Assembly (NCBI GenBank): GCA_900551585.1
Contig: URWU01000005.1
Coordinates: 1-20,543, forward strand
Source of the DNA: an uncultured Alphaproteobacteria bacterium
GTDB taxonomy: Bacteria > Pseudomonadota > Alphaproteobacteria > RF32 > CAG-239
Direction of reading: 5' to 3'
DNA: 20,543 nt
A program made the translations under genes and the position numbers. The stretch's first letter is position 1. The number at the start of each line of letters is the position of its first letter. The notes beneath the pieces were generated by a model. It saw only the letters and a program-made list of their open reading frames with translations, did no database searches and was not told where the DNA came from. Below are positions 1-7,208 of the stretch, piece after piece.

Positions 1-2
1 AG

Positions 3-1331
3 TCGACGATTGTCGGCTTGTTTTGCTGTTGGGTATTGTATACCAATCCGTCGCTCCGGATTTTGGTTATGGCGGCCGATCATGCCTTGGCTAAAAAAAT
101 GGTGCGTAATGTGAAGCGGATTATTGAGCAGCACCCGCTGACCAGACATTTGAAGCCGGCGCGTCTGGATCAATGGGCGTCTGACCAGTTTACGGTCAAT
201 CGTCCGCTGGAACTGCGCGACCCGTCGATGTTGGCCAAAGGGATTGGTGCTAATATTACCGGCCTCCGCGCAGATTTAATTATTTGTGACGATGTGGAGA
301 TACCCAAAAACTGCGATACGCCGTTAAAGAGACAGGAGCTGAGAGAAAAGCTTGAGGAGCTGGATTATATCCTCACGCCTGAGGGGCTGCAGCTTTATAT
401 CGGTACGCCGCATAATTTTTATACCATCTATCAGGTCAAAGATGAGGCTTCCAAACCGGAAACGGAACCATTTTTGCGCGGTTTTAGCAAATTGGAATTG
501 CCGATTTTGGACAAGGACGGCAATTCTGCCTGGCCGGAAAGGTTTAGTCTTGAGAAAATTGCCTCAATCCGCAGTCGTTCGGGAGAGAATAAGTTTCTGT
601 CACAGATGATGCTGCAGCCTGTCAATTTCAGCGACAGCATTTTAGACCCGTCGCGACTGAGGGTGTATCATGATGAGATTTCGATAATCTCGGCTAATAA
701 CCGCGAGTTTTTGAAAATCGGCGAGAAAAAAATGCTCTCGGCTTCTTGCTGGTGGGATCCGTCCTTTGCGGCAAAAAACGGCGATAATTCGGTCATCGCC
801 TGCGTTTTTACCGATGAAGACGGACATTACTGGCTGCATGATTTGGAATATATCAAAATCAACCCGCAGCAAAGCGAAAATGCCGCTACTCTGCAATGTG
901 AGAAAGTGGCTGATTTTCTGGAACGCAATTATTTGAATGCCGTGCGTGTTGAAGCAAACGGCATAGGCAAGTTTTTGCCGGGGATTTTAAAACAGGTTTT
1001 AAGCCGGCGCAATCTGCGGATTGCCGTGCTTGAAATGTATTCGACAACCAACAAAGCGGCGAGAATTGTGGCCGCTTTTGAAGTCTTGCTGGCTGAAAGG
1101 GCCTTAAATGTACAACAAAAAATCTGGACGACGCCGTTTATTGAAGAAATGCGCGAATTTAGTGTTGACGGCACTCATCATGACGATGCTCTTGACGCTG
1201 TTGCCGGCTGTCTGGCTGCTGAGCCTGTTCGTTTGCCGGTTTATGCTGTTGATAGCCTTAAGGCAAAACTGAACAGCTGGCAGGGCGCCTCAACACAGTT
1301 TTCCGCCCAAACCGGCTTTGAAATAGAATAA
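3..1331 (+). CDS. Phage terminase large subunit (5' end outside window)
   Basis: This is the ATPase/nuclease motor that packages phage DNA into the prohead. The frame is open from base 3, before the first possible start (TTG at 18), and begins with STIVGLF, which is what normally follows a Walker A GKS, so the N-terminus and P-loop lie upstream of the window. Numbering from the TTG, a Walker B run (DLIICDDVE, residues 86-94) and a coupling-type motif (YIGTPHN, about 127-133) are visible. The RNase H-like nuclease acids are plausibly D247 (WWDPSF), E312 (VEANGIG) and D389/D390 (HHDDALDA). A T7 gp19-like podovirus terminase fits the neighbouring portal and tail genes. The downstream gene starts 12 bases after the stop. 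Family call is secure; subfamily is inferred. Confidence 0.93.
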   Translation, partial: STIVGLFCCWVLYTNPSLRILVMAADHALAKKMVRNVKRIIEQHPLTRHLKPARLDQWASDQFTVNRPLELRDPSMLAKGIGANITGLRADLIICDDVEIPKNCDTPLKRQELREKLEELDYILTPEGLQLYIGTPHNFYTIYQVKDEASKPETEPFLRGFSKLELPILDKDGNSAWPERFSLEKIASIRSRSGENKFLSQMMLQPVNFSDSILDPSRLRVYHDEISIISANNREFLKIGEKKMLSASCWWDPSFAAKNGDNSVIACVFTDEDGHYWLHDLEYIKINPQQSENAATLQCEKVADFLERNYLNAVRVEANGIGKFLPGILKQVLSRRNLRIAVLEMYSTTNKAARIVAAFEVLLAERALNVQQKIWTTPFIEEMREFSVDGTHHDDALDAVAGCLAAEPVRLPVYAVDSLKAKLNSWQGASTQFSAQTGFEIE

Positions 1332-1343
1332 GGAATTTTAACC

Positions 1344-1631
1344 ATGTTTAACGAAATGACAACCTGGATGGCGATGGTTGAGCTTCCGGTTTTTGCTGCT
1401 TTGTTCCGGCTGGTCTGCCGCAACAAAAAAGAAACGGATGCCGGGCTCAATCTTTTGAAAGCCGCTCAGGAACAAAATACATCGGGTTTGAAAGAAGCTT
1501 TGTCCGATTTCAAACTCCATGTCGCCCGCAATTATGTGTCGGTCAATTATCTCAAAGATGTCGAGAACCGTCTGACCGACCATTTGTTGCGAATTGAAAA
1601 AAAATTAGATGATGTAGGAAAAAACAAATGA
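1344..1631 (+). CDS. Small phage protein between terminase and endolysin, function unknown
   Basis: A 95-residue protein that I do not recognise. The ATG is preceded by AAGGAA at a good distance, and its TGA overlaps the ATG of the endolysin gene (ATGA), so the two are translationally coupled. Residues about 9-24 form a short hydrophobic stretch (MAMVELPVFAALFRLV), and the rest is charged and helical, ending in a lysine-rich coiled-coil-like segment. Its place just before an endolysin and a holin allows a role in lysis, for example as a small membrane-anchored accessory, but that is only inference from position. Confidence 0.75.
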   Translation: MFNEMTTWMAMVELPVFAALFRLVCRNKKETDAGLNLLKAAQEQNTSGLKEALSDFKLHVARNYVSVNYLKDVENRLTDHLLRIEKKLDDVGKNK

Positions 1632-2047
1632 GTGATTTAACAACAGATATTCTCGCCAAAACCATTTACGGCGAGGCCAGAGGCGAAACAATTTCCGGAC
1701 AGGAAGCCGTTGCCTCGGTTATTATGAACCGGCTGGCATTCAGTCAGGCGCGCGGGTCTTATTGGTGGGGCAGCAGTGTTGCCGCAATCTGCCAGAAGCC
1801 TTATCAGTTTTCTTGTTGGAATATGGACGATCCCAATTATCGGCAGCTTTTGAAAGTTGATGAGGGTAATCCGGTTTTTGCCACTTGCAAACGCATTGCC
1901 AAGCGGGCACTTGCCGGCATGATAGCAGACTGCACAGGCGGAGCGACCCATTATCACACCAAAAACCTGCGCCCGAAATGGTCAATCGGCAAAATTCCCT
2001 GCGCCGAAATCGGTAATCATGTTTTTTACAATGATATTGAAGGATAA
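1628..2047 (+). CDS. SleB-like cell wall hydrolase (phage endolysin)
   Basis: A 139-residue peptidoglycan hydrolase of the Hydrolase_2/SleB family (PF07486). The typical signatures occur in order: IYGEARGE at residues 13-20 (E16 is the likely catalytic acid), VIMNR at 31-35, PYQFSCWN at 58-65, GATHYHT at 105-111 and IGNHVFY at 128-134. The protein is essentially only the catalytic domain, with no signal peptide or wall-binding domain, so it should need the holin encoded next to it to reach the periplasm. The start overlaps the upstream stop (ATGA). It is one of two muralytic enzymes in this prophage; this one is the better candidate for host lysis because of its neighbour. Confidence 0.9.
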   Translation: MSDLTTDILAKTIYGEARGETISGQEAVASVIMNRLAFSQARGSYWWGSSVAAICQKPYQFSCWNMDDPNYRQLLKVDEGNPVFATCKRIAKRALAGMIADCTGGATHYHTKNLRPKWSIGKIPCAEIGNHVFYNDIEG

Positions 2048-2051
2048 GGCG

Positions 2052-2582
2052 ATGATTAGTAAAGTCTTAGGTAAAATAGGGCTGCCGATATTGGTCAAAT
2101 TTGTCAGCGCATCTTTGAGCAAGCTGGATAATTCGGCTGCCCAAAAAGCAGGCTCGGCTCTTTTTGATGTCAGCGATGCGATAAAAAAACAGGAGATTTC
2201 GGTAGAAGAACTCAGGGAAGCCAACCGCCATGCCGAAAAACTACAGGAGGTCGAAAACGAATTTGATGCGAAAACGCTGGCAACGATTAATGAAACCATT
2301 CGTCAGGAGCTTGCTTCCGAAGACAGATTTGTGCGTTTCTGGCGTCCGGCTTTCGGCTATTCCGTAGCCATTGCGTGGCTTTTGACCATGTCGACCATTT
2401 GCTATGTGATTATTGCCGATTATAAAAATGTGACCGAGATAATCATGTCTCTGGTCGAAACCACATCTTTGTGGAGTATTGCTTTGGGTGTGCTCGGCGT
2501 TCAGGTTGTCAAGCGCTCGCAGGAAAAACAAAATCGTAAGAACGAGGATTTTTTATCCAAAGTTGTCAATAAAATAACCTGA
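2052..2582 (+). CDS. Phage holin of the 3TM (GTA-holin) type
   Basis: A 176-residue protein that resembles the holin superfamily found beside endolysins in alphaproteobacterial phages and gene transfer agents (GTA_holin_3TM, PF11351). A charged helical region (about residues 40-90) is followed by RFVRFWRPAFGY, typical of the family, and then hydrophobic segments at about 101-122 and 138-153 with a basic tail. The start at 2052 is preferred over the in-frame ATG at 2019 because 2019 lies inside the endolysin gene, while 2052 follows AAGG and begins four bases after the endolysin stop. Together with the endolysin it forms the lysis cassette, closed by a terminator at 2590. Confidence 0.82.
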   Translation: MISKVLGKIGLPILVKFVSASLSKLDNSAAQKAGSALFDVSDAIKKQEISVEELREANRHAEKLQEVENEFDAKTLATINETIRQELASEDRFVRFWRPAFGYSVAIAWLLTMSTICYVIIADYKNVTEIIMSLVETTSLWSIALGVLGVQVVKRSQEKQNRKNEDFLSKVVNKIT

Positions 2583-2589
2583 TTTTAAC

Positions 2590-2614
2590 GGCCCCTTTAA
2601 CGGGGCTTTTTTTT
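2590..2614 (+). terminator. Rho-independent terminator after the lysis cassette
   Basis: GCCCC (2591-2595) pairs with GGGGC (2602-2606) across a six-base loop and is followed directly by eight T. It separates the terminase-lysis genes from the head genes. Confidence 0.85.
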
Positions 2615-2630
2615 ATAAAAGGAGAAAAAA

Positions 2631-2837
2631 ATGGGAAAAATATTTAGCGGCGGTCCAAAAATTGAGCTTGATACCGGCAAGAGTGCGGCAGATGCTGAAA
2701 AAAAGGCAGAAGAGGAGCGTCAAAAAGCCTTAGAACGTCAGCGTCGCGGCTTGGACAGTACAATCCGCACCTCTTATACCGGAATTCTAAATCCCCAGCA
2801 AATGGATTTAAATCGTAAAAAATTGCTCGGAGAATAA
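2631..2837 (+). CDS. Small phage protein upstream of the portal
   Basis: A 68-residue protein with a strong ribosome site (AAAGGAG). The middle is a charged coiled-coil-like stretch (about residues 18-40) leading into RRGLDSTIRTSYTGIL. A short arginine-rich RRG-x-x-STI-L/T motif of this kind is, from my knowledge of podovirus genomes, common in small proteins encoded just before the portal; their function is not established as far as I know. The portal ATG comes two bases after the stop, so the two are co-translated. It is probably a structural or assembly accessory (inference). Confidence 0.78.
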   Translation: MGKIFSGGPKIELDTGKSAADAEKKAEEERQKALERQRRGLDSTIRTSYTGILNPQQMDLNRKKLLGE

Positions 2838-2839
2838 AA

Positions 2840-4375
2840 ATGGACGATAAAATTGAAAAGCTGATTACGCGCTATAAAAAAGCCGAAGAGCGCAAACAGC
2901 AATGGGAACCGCATTGGCAGGAATGTTATGAATATGCTTTCCCGCAGCGTGAAAATGTCAGTTCTTATCAAAACGGCAATGATTATGGCGCCAAAAAGAA
3001 CCTTCATCTTTTTGACGGTACGGCGCCGGACGCGGTTGATCAGCTGGCTTCTTCGCTTTTAGCCGAATTGACGCCGCCTTGGGCGCAGTGGTTCGGCCTC
3101 AAAGCCGGTGCGGAACTGACGGCGGAAGAACGAGAACAGGTTGCCGAAACTCTGGAGAAAACCTCTACGGTCATGCTGCAGAATTTTGAGCATTCAAATT
3201 TTGCGGTAGAAATTCACCAGTGTTATTTGGATTTGGTTACCGCCGGAACCGCCTGCCTGATGTTTGAAGAAGCACCGCTGGGCGAAGCTTCGGCTTTCCG
3301 TTTTTATGCCGTGCCGTTAAGGGAAATTGCGCTGGAAGAAAGCGCTGACGGCAAGCTTGATACCACTTTTCGCCATTCGGATATTCGGCTTGAAACCCTT
3401 CGTCTGCGTTTTCCCGAAGCTGAAATTCCGGAAAGCTGGCAGGAAAGAGCCGGAGATGATTCTGAATTTCATCTGAGTTTAATAGAGGTAGTTTTGCCGC
3501 GTCACGGACGTTTTGGCGCCGCCGGTTATGATTACATCGCTTTTGTTTGGGATGAAAATGGCGGTATTGAGGAAAATGTCGTTGTTAAAGAAGGTGTTTT
3601 TGACACGTCGCCTTTCATCAATTTCCGCTGGTTGAAAGCACCGGGGGAAATCTACGGCCGTTCACCGGTAATGAAGGCTTTACCTGATATTAAAACAGCC
3701 AACAAAGTCGTCGAACTGATTTTGAAAAATGCCTCAATTTCGGTAACCGGTATTTGGCAGGCAGATGATGACGGCGTTTTAAATCCGGCAAATATCAAGC
3801 TTGTCCCCGGCGCCATTATTCCCAAGGCTGTCGGTTCAAAAGGGCTGACGCCTTTGGAAGCTCCGGGCAAGTTTGATGTCTCGCAGCTGATTTTGGAAAA
3901 CCTGCAAACGCGGATTAATCATGCGTTGCTGGCGGACCGTCTGTCTCAGGTTCAAACGCCGAATATGACGGCTACCGAGGTTTTGGAACGTTCGGCAGAA
4001 ATTGCCCGTATTCTGGGCGCCAGCTTCGGACGTCTGCAATCAGAACTTTTAACGCCGCTTTTGAAACGTGCTTTTCACATTCTGCGCCGCCGCGGCGATA
4101 TTTTGAATTTTGATTTGGACGGCAAAATTGTTGATTTGCAGTATAAATCGCCGCTGGCCATGCTGCAGGCACGGGCTGATGTCAGCAATATCTCCGAATG
4201 GGTCAGCATGGTTTCAATGCTGGGAGTTGGCGGCTTGGGGGCGGTTAATATGTATGAAGCCGCCAAAACCATCGGCCGGATATTAAATGTTCCGGCCAAA
4301 TTGATTAATGAACAGCCGCTTGATTTGAGTGCGCTGGAAGATTTAGGCGCCGGAGATAAAAATGCCGCAGCCTGA
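2840..4375 (+). CDS. Portal (head-to-tail connector) protein
   Basis: A 511-residue protein matching the podovirus head-to-tail connecting protein family (Head-tail_con, PF12236; T7 gp8-like). It forms the ring through which DNA enters and leaves the capsid and to which the tail attaches. Length is as expected for the family. Recognisable stretches include the N-terminal WEPHWQECYEYAFPQR with YAFPQ, then LHLFDGTAPDAVDQLAS, which is the family's typical D-GTAP-A pattern, and the region around YGRSPVMKALPDIKTAN (from about base 3650). The gene begins two bases after the upstream small gene and overlaps the next gene by 14 bases. There is no sign of damage. Confidence 0.92.
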   Translation: MDDKIEKLITRYKKAEERKQQWEPHWQECYEYAFPQRENVSSYQNGNDYGAKKNLHLFDGTAPDAVDQLASSLLAELTPPWAQWFGLKAGAELTAEEREQVAETLEKTSTVMLQNFEHSNFAVEIHQCYLDLVTAGTACLMFEEAPLGEASAFRFYAVPLREIALEESADGKLDTTFRHSDIRLETLRLRFPEAEIPESWQERAGDDSEFHLSLIEVVLPRHGRFGAAGYDYIAFVWDENGGIEENVVVKEGVFDTSPFINFRWLKAPGEIYGRSPVMKALPDIKTANKVVELILKNASISVTGIWQADDDGVLNPANIKLVPGAIIPKAVGSKGLTPLEAPGKFDVSQLILENLQTRINHALLADRLSQVQTPNMTATEVLERSAEIARILGASFGRLQSELLTPLLKRAFHILRRRGDILNFDLDGKIVDLQYKSPLAMLQARADVSNISEWVSMVSMLGVGGLGAVNMYEAAKTIGRILNVPAKLINEQPLDLSALEDLGAGDKNAAA

Positions 4376-4592
4376 GAGAGAATATGACACAAGGCAGATG
4401 AGCGATGAGGAACTCAAAACCGCTTTTGCCAAGTGTTTTATAACCAGAGAGGGCAGGATTGTTCTCTCTTTTTTACGTCGTCTGACCATTGAGCGCTATC
4501 TTGGCCCGGCTGCCTCCGCTGACGAACTGCGTCATCTGGAAGGGCAGAGGCATTTAGTGAAACAAATTGAGGCGCTGGCCGGTCAGAAATAA
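4362..4592 (+). CDS. Bbp19-like small phage protein
   Basis: A 76-residue protein starting inside the portal gene (14-base overlap), with GGAG upstream. The pattern FITREGRIVLSFLRR followed by LEGQRHLVKQIEAL resembles the small Bbp19 family proteins that sit beside the portal in podoviruses: a segment that looks like residual phage-gene or head-tail adaptor sequence of unknown function. The match is by recalled motif only. Position and coupling strongly support it as a real gene of the head module. Confidence 0.75.
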   Translation: MPQPEREYDTRQMSDEELKTAFAKCFITREGRIVLSFLRRLTIERYLGPAASADELRHLEGQRHLVKQIEALAGQK

Positions 4593-4615
4593 TAATTTTT
4601 TAGAAAGGAATAAGA

Positions 4616-5335
4616 ATGCAACCACAAGAAAATAATGAAAATCTGCTGGAAATGTCTTCTGCTTTCGGCGTGCAAAATGCACCGCAAGCCGGGGGCTGTC
4701 CGCAGGGTTTGCCTGCTCAGTTTTGGGATGAGAAGGCCAAGCAGGTAAAATTGCCGGAGTTAATCAAAGCCTATAATGATTTGGCAGCCAGAGACGATAA
4801 TCTCGTTGAGACAAATCTCCGCAATATTCCGGAAAGCTATGATAAATATCAAATTAATTCTCCGTCACCGCTGCTGGAAGTTGATGAAGATATTTTGAAA
4901 AAGTTTTACGACAAACGTTTTACCAACGAGCAGGCGCAGCTGGTTTATGATTTGGCCGGTGAACGCGTTTTGCCGGTTTTGGGCGAAATGGGCGTCAATT
5001 TTGAAGCCGAACGCCAGCTTGAAAAACTGGCGCGGCATTTTGGCGGCAAAGATAAGTTTAACGAAGTCTCCCGCCAGATTTCTGCTTGGGCAAAACAGAA
5101 TGTCAATCCCGAGGTTTATGATGCGCTCGGTTCCACAGCCGAAGGCGTAATTGCTTTATATAATATGATGTCCTCTTCCGAGCCTGCTTTGAGCAAGGAA
5201 GGCGGCAGCGTCGAAAACCTGAGCGAAGCCTCTTTGCGCAAAATGATGGAAGATCCGCGTTATTGGCGCGATAAAGATAGCGCTTATATCGCCAAAATCA
5301 CCAAAGGTTTTGAAAAACTCTATCCCGAAAAATAA
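4616..5335 (+). CDS. Phage scaffolding / capsid assembly protein
   Basis: A 239-residue acidic protein located between portal and major capsid, the usual place of the scaffold (T7 gp9 position). The segment FWDEKAKQVKLPELIKAYND (about residues 37-56) fits the LPExFWD...LxKSYNELE pattern of podovirus scaffolds. The N-terminus is low in complexity (N, Q, E) and the C-terminus is basic and helical (KITKGFEKLYPEK), as is common for the capsid-binding end of scaffolds. AGAAAGGAAT precedes the ATG. A strong terminator follows the stop. Role assigned from position plus motif. Confidence 0.82.
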   Translation: MQPQENNENLLEMSSAFGVQNAPQAGGCPQGLPAQFWDEKAKQVKLPELIKAYNDLAARDDNLVETNLRNIPESYDKYQINSPSPLLEVDEDILKKFYDKRFTNEQAQLVYDLAGERVLPVLGEMGVNFEAERQLEKLARHFGGKDKFNEVSRQISAWAKQNVNPEVYDALGSTAEGVIALYNMMSSSEPALSKEGGSVENLSEASLRKMMEDPRYWRDKDSAYIAKITKGFEKLYPEK

Positions 5336-5357
5336 ATCAAAAAAATCTACAACAACT

Positions 5358-5396
5358 AAAAACCGTTTTTTAGCAGAAAGCTTTAAACGGTTTTTC
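5358..5396 (+). terminator. Terminator between scaffold and major capsid genes
   Basis: An 11-bp perfect stem (5358-5368 with 5385-5395) encloses a 16-base loop; the 3' arm itself ends in a T run. It lies about 20 bases before the capsid Shine-Dalgarno sequence. Because both arms carry A/T runs, it could stop transcription from either side. Confidence 0.75.
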
Positions 5397-5416
5397 TTAT
5401 TAAAAGGAAAAATAAA

Positions 5417-6241
5417 ATGTCTACACAAGTAAGCCAATCCTTTGTCAAAAATTTTGAAGCTGATGTCCATTTGGCCTATCAGCAAATGGGTTCAAAGCTG
5501 AAAAATACCGTCCGTTATAAAAACAATGTCATCGGTTCTTCAACCGTTTTCCAAAAAGTCGGCAAAGGCGTTGCTTCCGGAAAAGCCCGCCACGGTCTGG
5601 TTCCGGTTATGAGTATTGACCATTCTCCGGTTGAATGCGAGTTGCAGGATTATTATGCCGGAGATTGGGTCGATGCTTTAGATGAACTCAAAATGAGCAT
5701 TGATGAACGCCGTGTGATTGCTTCGGCCGGTGCTTATGCTCTGGGTCGAAAAACCGATGAACTGATTATTGACGCTTTGAGCAAAGCAGGCTCAACCAAT
5801 GATGTCGGTGATTATACCAAAGCCATGACCAAAGCCGATATTTTGAATGCTTTCGCCAAACTGAATGAAAATGATGTCCCTGATGACGGCCAGCGTTTCG
5901 GTATTGTCGGTCCGTTGCAGTGGAATGCTTTGCTGAATATTCCCGAGTTCTCAAGCTCTGATTATGCCGGCGACAATCTGCCGTTCTTAAAAGGAACCGA
6001 GAGCCGCAAATGGCTCGGTATTAACTGGATTATGCATACGGGGCTGCCTTTGACCGGCACTAACCGCGATTGCTTCATCTTCCACAAAACCGCCATTGGC
6101 CATGCTTCGGGTCAGGACGTCAAATCAGACATCACCTGGCACGGCGACCATGCGGCCCACTTCGTCAATAATATGATGAGCCAGGGCGCATGCCTGATTG
6201 ATGAAACCGGTATTGTCCGTATCAAATCCAAAGAAGCTTAA
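5417..6241 (+). CDS. Major capsid protein
   Basis: A 274-residue major head protein, expected to have the HK97 fold. It belongs to the podovirus capsid family whose members begin with VSQSFVxxFExDVHxAYQ, as seen at residues 5-22. The following GSSTVFQKVGKGVASGKARHG and YAGDWVDALDELKMSIDERR stretches also fit. No N-terminal delta domain is apparent, consistent with a separate scaffold gene. The ATG has AAAAGGAAAAAT upstream. The gene stands behind its own terminator and is followed by a short hairpin and the decoration-protein gene. Confidence 0.9.
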   Translation: MSTQVSQSFVKNFEADVHLAYQQMGSKLKNTVRYKNNVIGSSTVFQKVGKGVASGKARHGLVPVMSIDHSPVECELQDYYAGDWVDALDELKMSIDERRVIASAGAYALGRKTDELIIDALSKAGSTNDVGDYTKAMTKADILNAFAKLNENDVPDDGQRFGIVGPLQWNALLNIPEFSSSDYAGDNLPFLKGTESRKWLGINWIMHTGLPLTGTNRDCFIFHKTAIGHASGQDVKSDITWHGDHAAHFVNNMMSQGACLIDETGIVRIKSKEA

Positions 6242-6259
6242 ATTCAGTAATTAACCACG

Positions 6260-6276
6260 AAGGAGAACAACTCCTT
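6260..6276 (+). other. Short hairpin holding a Shine-Dalgarno-like sequence
   Basis: AAGGAG (6260-6265) pairs perfectly with CTCCTT (6271-6276) over a five-base loop. A second, free Shine-Dalgarno sequence (AAAGG, about 6281-6285) serves the gene that starts at 6296. There is no T run, so this is not a terminator. Confidence 0.5.
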
Positions 6277-6295
6277 TAAGAAAGGAAAAAATAAA

Positions 6296-6556
6296 ATGTA
6301 TAATTCTAAAAACTTTAGTGTTTTGGCTTATGCCAACGGTTTCACTTTGTGGAGCTATTCAACCGAAGACGCGTTGTCTGTTGTCAAAGCGGCCGGTTAT
6401 TTCAAAGAGATTGCGCCTTTTGCGCGTTCCGGCGATATGATTTTGGTCACCGCTAAAAATACCGCGGCCATTGAGCCGGCAATTTTGTCCGTTGCCACAG
6501 TTTCGGCCGACGGCGTCACAATCGCCGGTATTGCTCCGACTTCGGCTGCGGCTTAA
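6296..6556 (+). CDS. Probable head decoration / capsid-associated protein
   Basis: An 86-residue protein directly after the major capsid gene. The sequence YANGFTLWSYSTEDAL followed by AAGYFKEIAPFARSGDMILV resembles the small proteins that commonly follow podovirus capsid genes (Y-N-FTLW-Y-T pattern, then GYF and a GD-I-V beta segment), often called decoration or stabilisation proteins. The C-terminus is rich in alanine and beta-type residues. Strong ribosome site. The structural role is inferred from position and recalled motif. Confidence 0.72.
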   Translation: MYNSKNFSVLAYANGFTLWSYSTEDALSVVKAAGYFKEIAPFARSGDMILVTAKNTAAIEPAILSVATVSADGVTIAGIAPTSAAA

Positions 6557-6592
6557 ATTTTTTTAACCCGCACACTTATTAGCAAATGATGG

Positions 6593-6621
6593 GGAGAGCT
6601 CTTTTGAGCTCTCCTTTTTTT
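6593..6621 (+). terminator. Terminator between head and tail genes
   Basis: Nine-bp perfect stem GGAGAGCTC (6593-6601) with GAGCTCTCC (6606-6614), a TTTT loop, then seven T. This is the strongest conventional terminator of the prophage and lies just before the tail tubular protein A gene. Confidence 0.9.
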
Positions 6622-6638
6622 GACAAGGGATAACTATC

Positions 6639-7208
6639 ATGACCTATACCAGCATAAGTTTATGCTCCAAAGCTCTGCTCAAAATCGGGGCTTCTACGAT
6701 TACTTCTTTTGAAGAAGGAACTGCCGAGGCGGAAGTTGCCGCCAATTTATATCCTTATATTCGTGACGGGCTGTTGTCTTCATATCCTTGGAGTTTTGCA
6801 GTTGCGCAGGTCAGACTGGCTCGTTTGGAAACCACGCCTTTGGCTGATTATAATTATTCTTACCTGCTGCCGAACGATTTTCTGCGGATTGTGTCGGCCG
6901 GTTGTGCCGGCAAGGGACGTGGACTGGAATATCGCATTGTTGAAGACTGCCTGCATACCAACCTGCAGGAAGTAAACCTGACTTATATTTATCGCCCGGA
7001 TGAAAATGTGTTTCCGGCTTATTTTTGTGAAGCTCTGATTAACAAGCTAGCTTTTGAATTTTGCATTCCTTTGACGGAGTCATCTTCGCGGGCGGAATTT
7101 TTGAGCAAATTAGCCGAGGAGACTATCAGCCGCGCCCGCTCAATTGACGCCCAGCAGTCAACGCCGTCGCGGTTTGAAGACTTCAGCCTTGTGGAGGTCA
7201 GGCAATGA
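6639..7208 (+). CDS. Tail tubular protein A (T7 gp11-like)
   Basis: A 189-residue gatekeeper/adaptor protein joining the portal to the tail nozzle. Features typical of the family are the N-terminal ALLKIGASTITSFEEGTAEA (CxxALxxIGAxxIxSFxEGTxEA), then LYPYIRDGLLSSYPWSFA, and a central NDFLRIV and DENVFPAYFCEALINKLA. The family signature is clear by eye. The stop overlaps the start of the nozzle gene (ATGA). It opens the tail module, behind a terminator and an AAGGGA ribosome site. Confidence 0.92.
   Translation: MTYTSISLCSKALLKIGASTITSFEEGTAEAEVAANLYPYIRDGLLSSYPWSFAVAQVRLARLETTPLADYNYSYLLPNDFLRIVSAGCAGKGRGLEYRIVEDCLHTNLQEVNLTYIYRPDENVFPAYFCEALINKLAFEFCIPLTESSSRAEFLSKLAEETISRARSIDAQQSTPSRFEDFSLVEVRQ

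Noticed and set aside
18..20. TTG at 18 as the true start of the terminase
   Set aside because: The reading frame is open upstream from base 3 and the Walker A motif is missing, so the gene is cut by the window start.
2019..2051. Upstream in-frame start of the holin gene
   Set aside because: It lies inside the endolysin gene; ATG at 2052 has a ribosome site and normal spacing.
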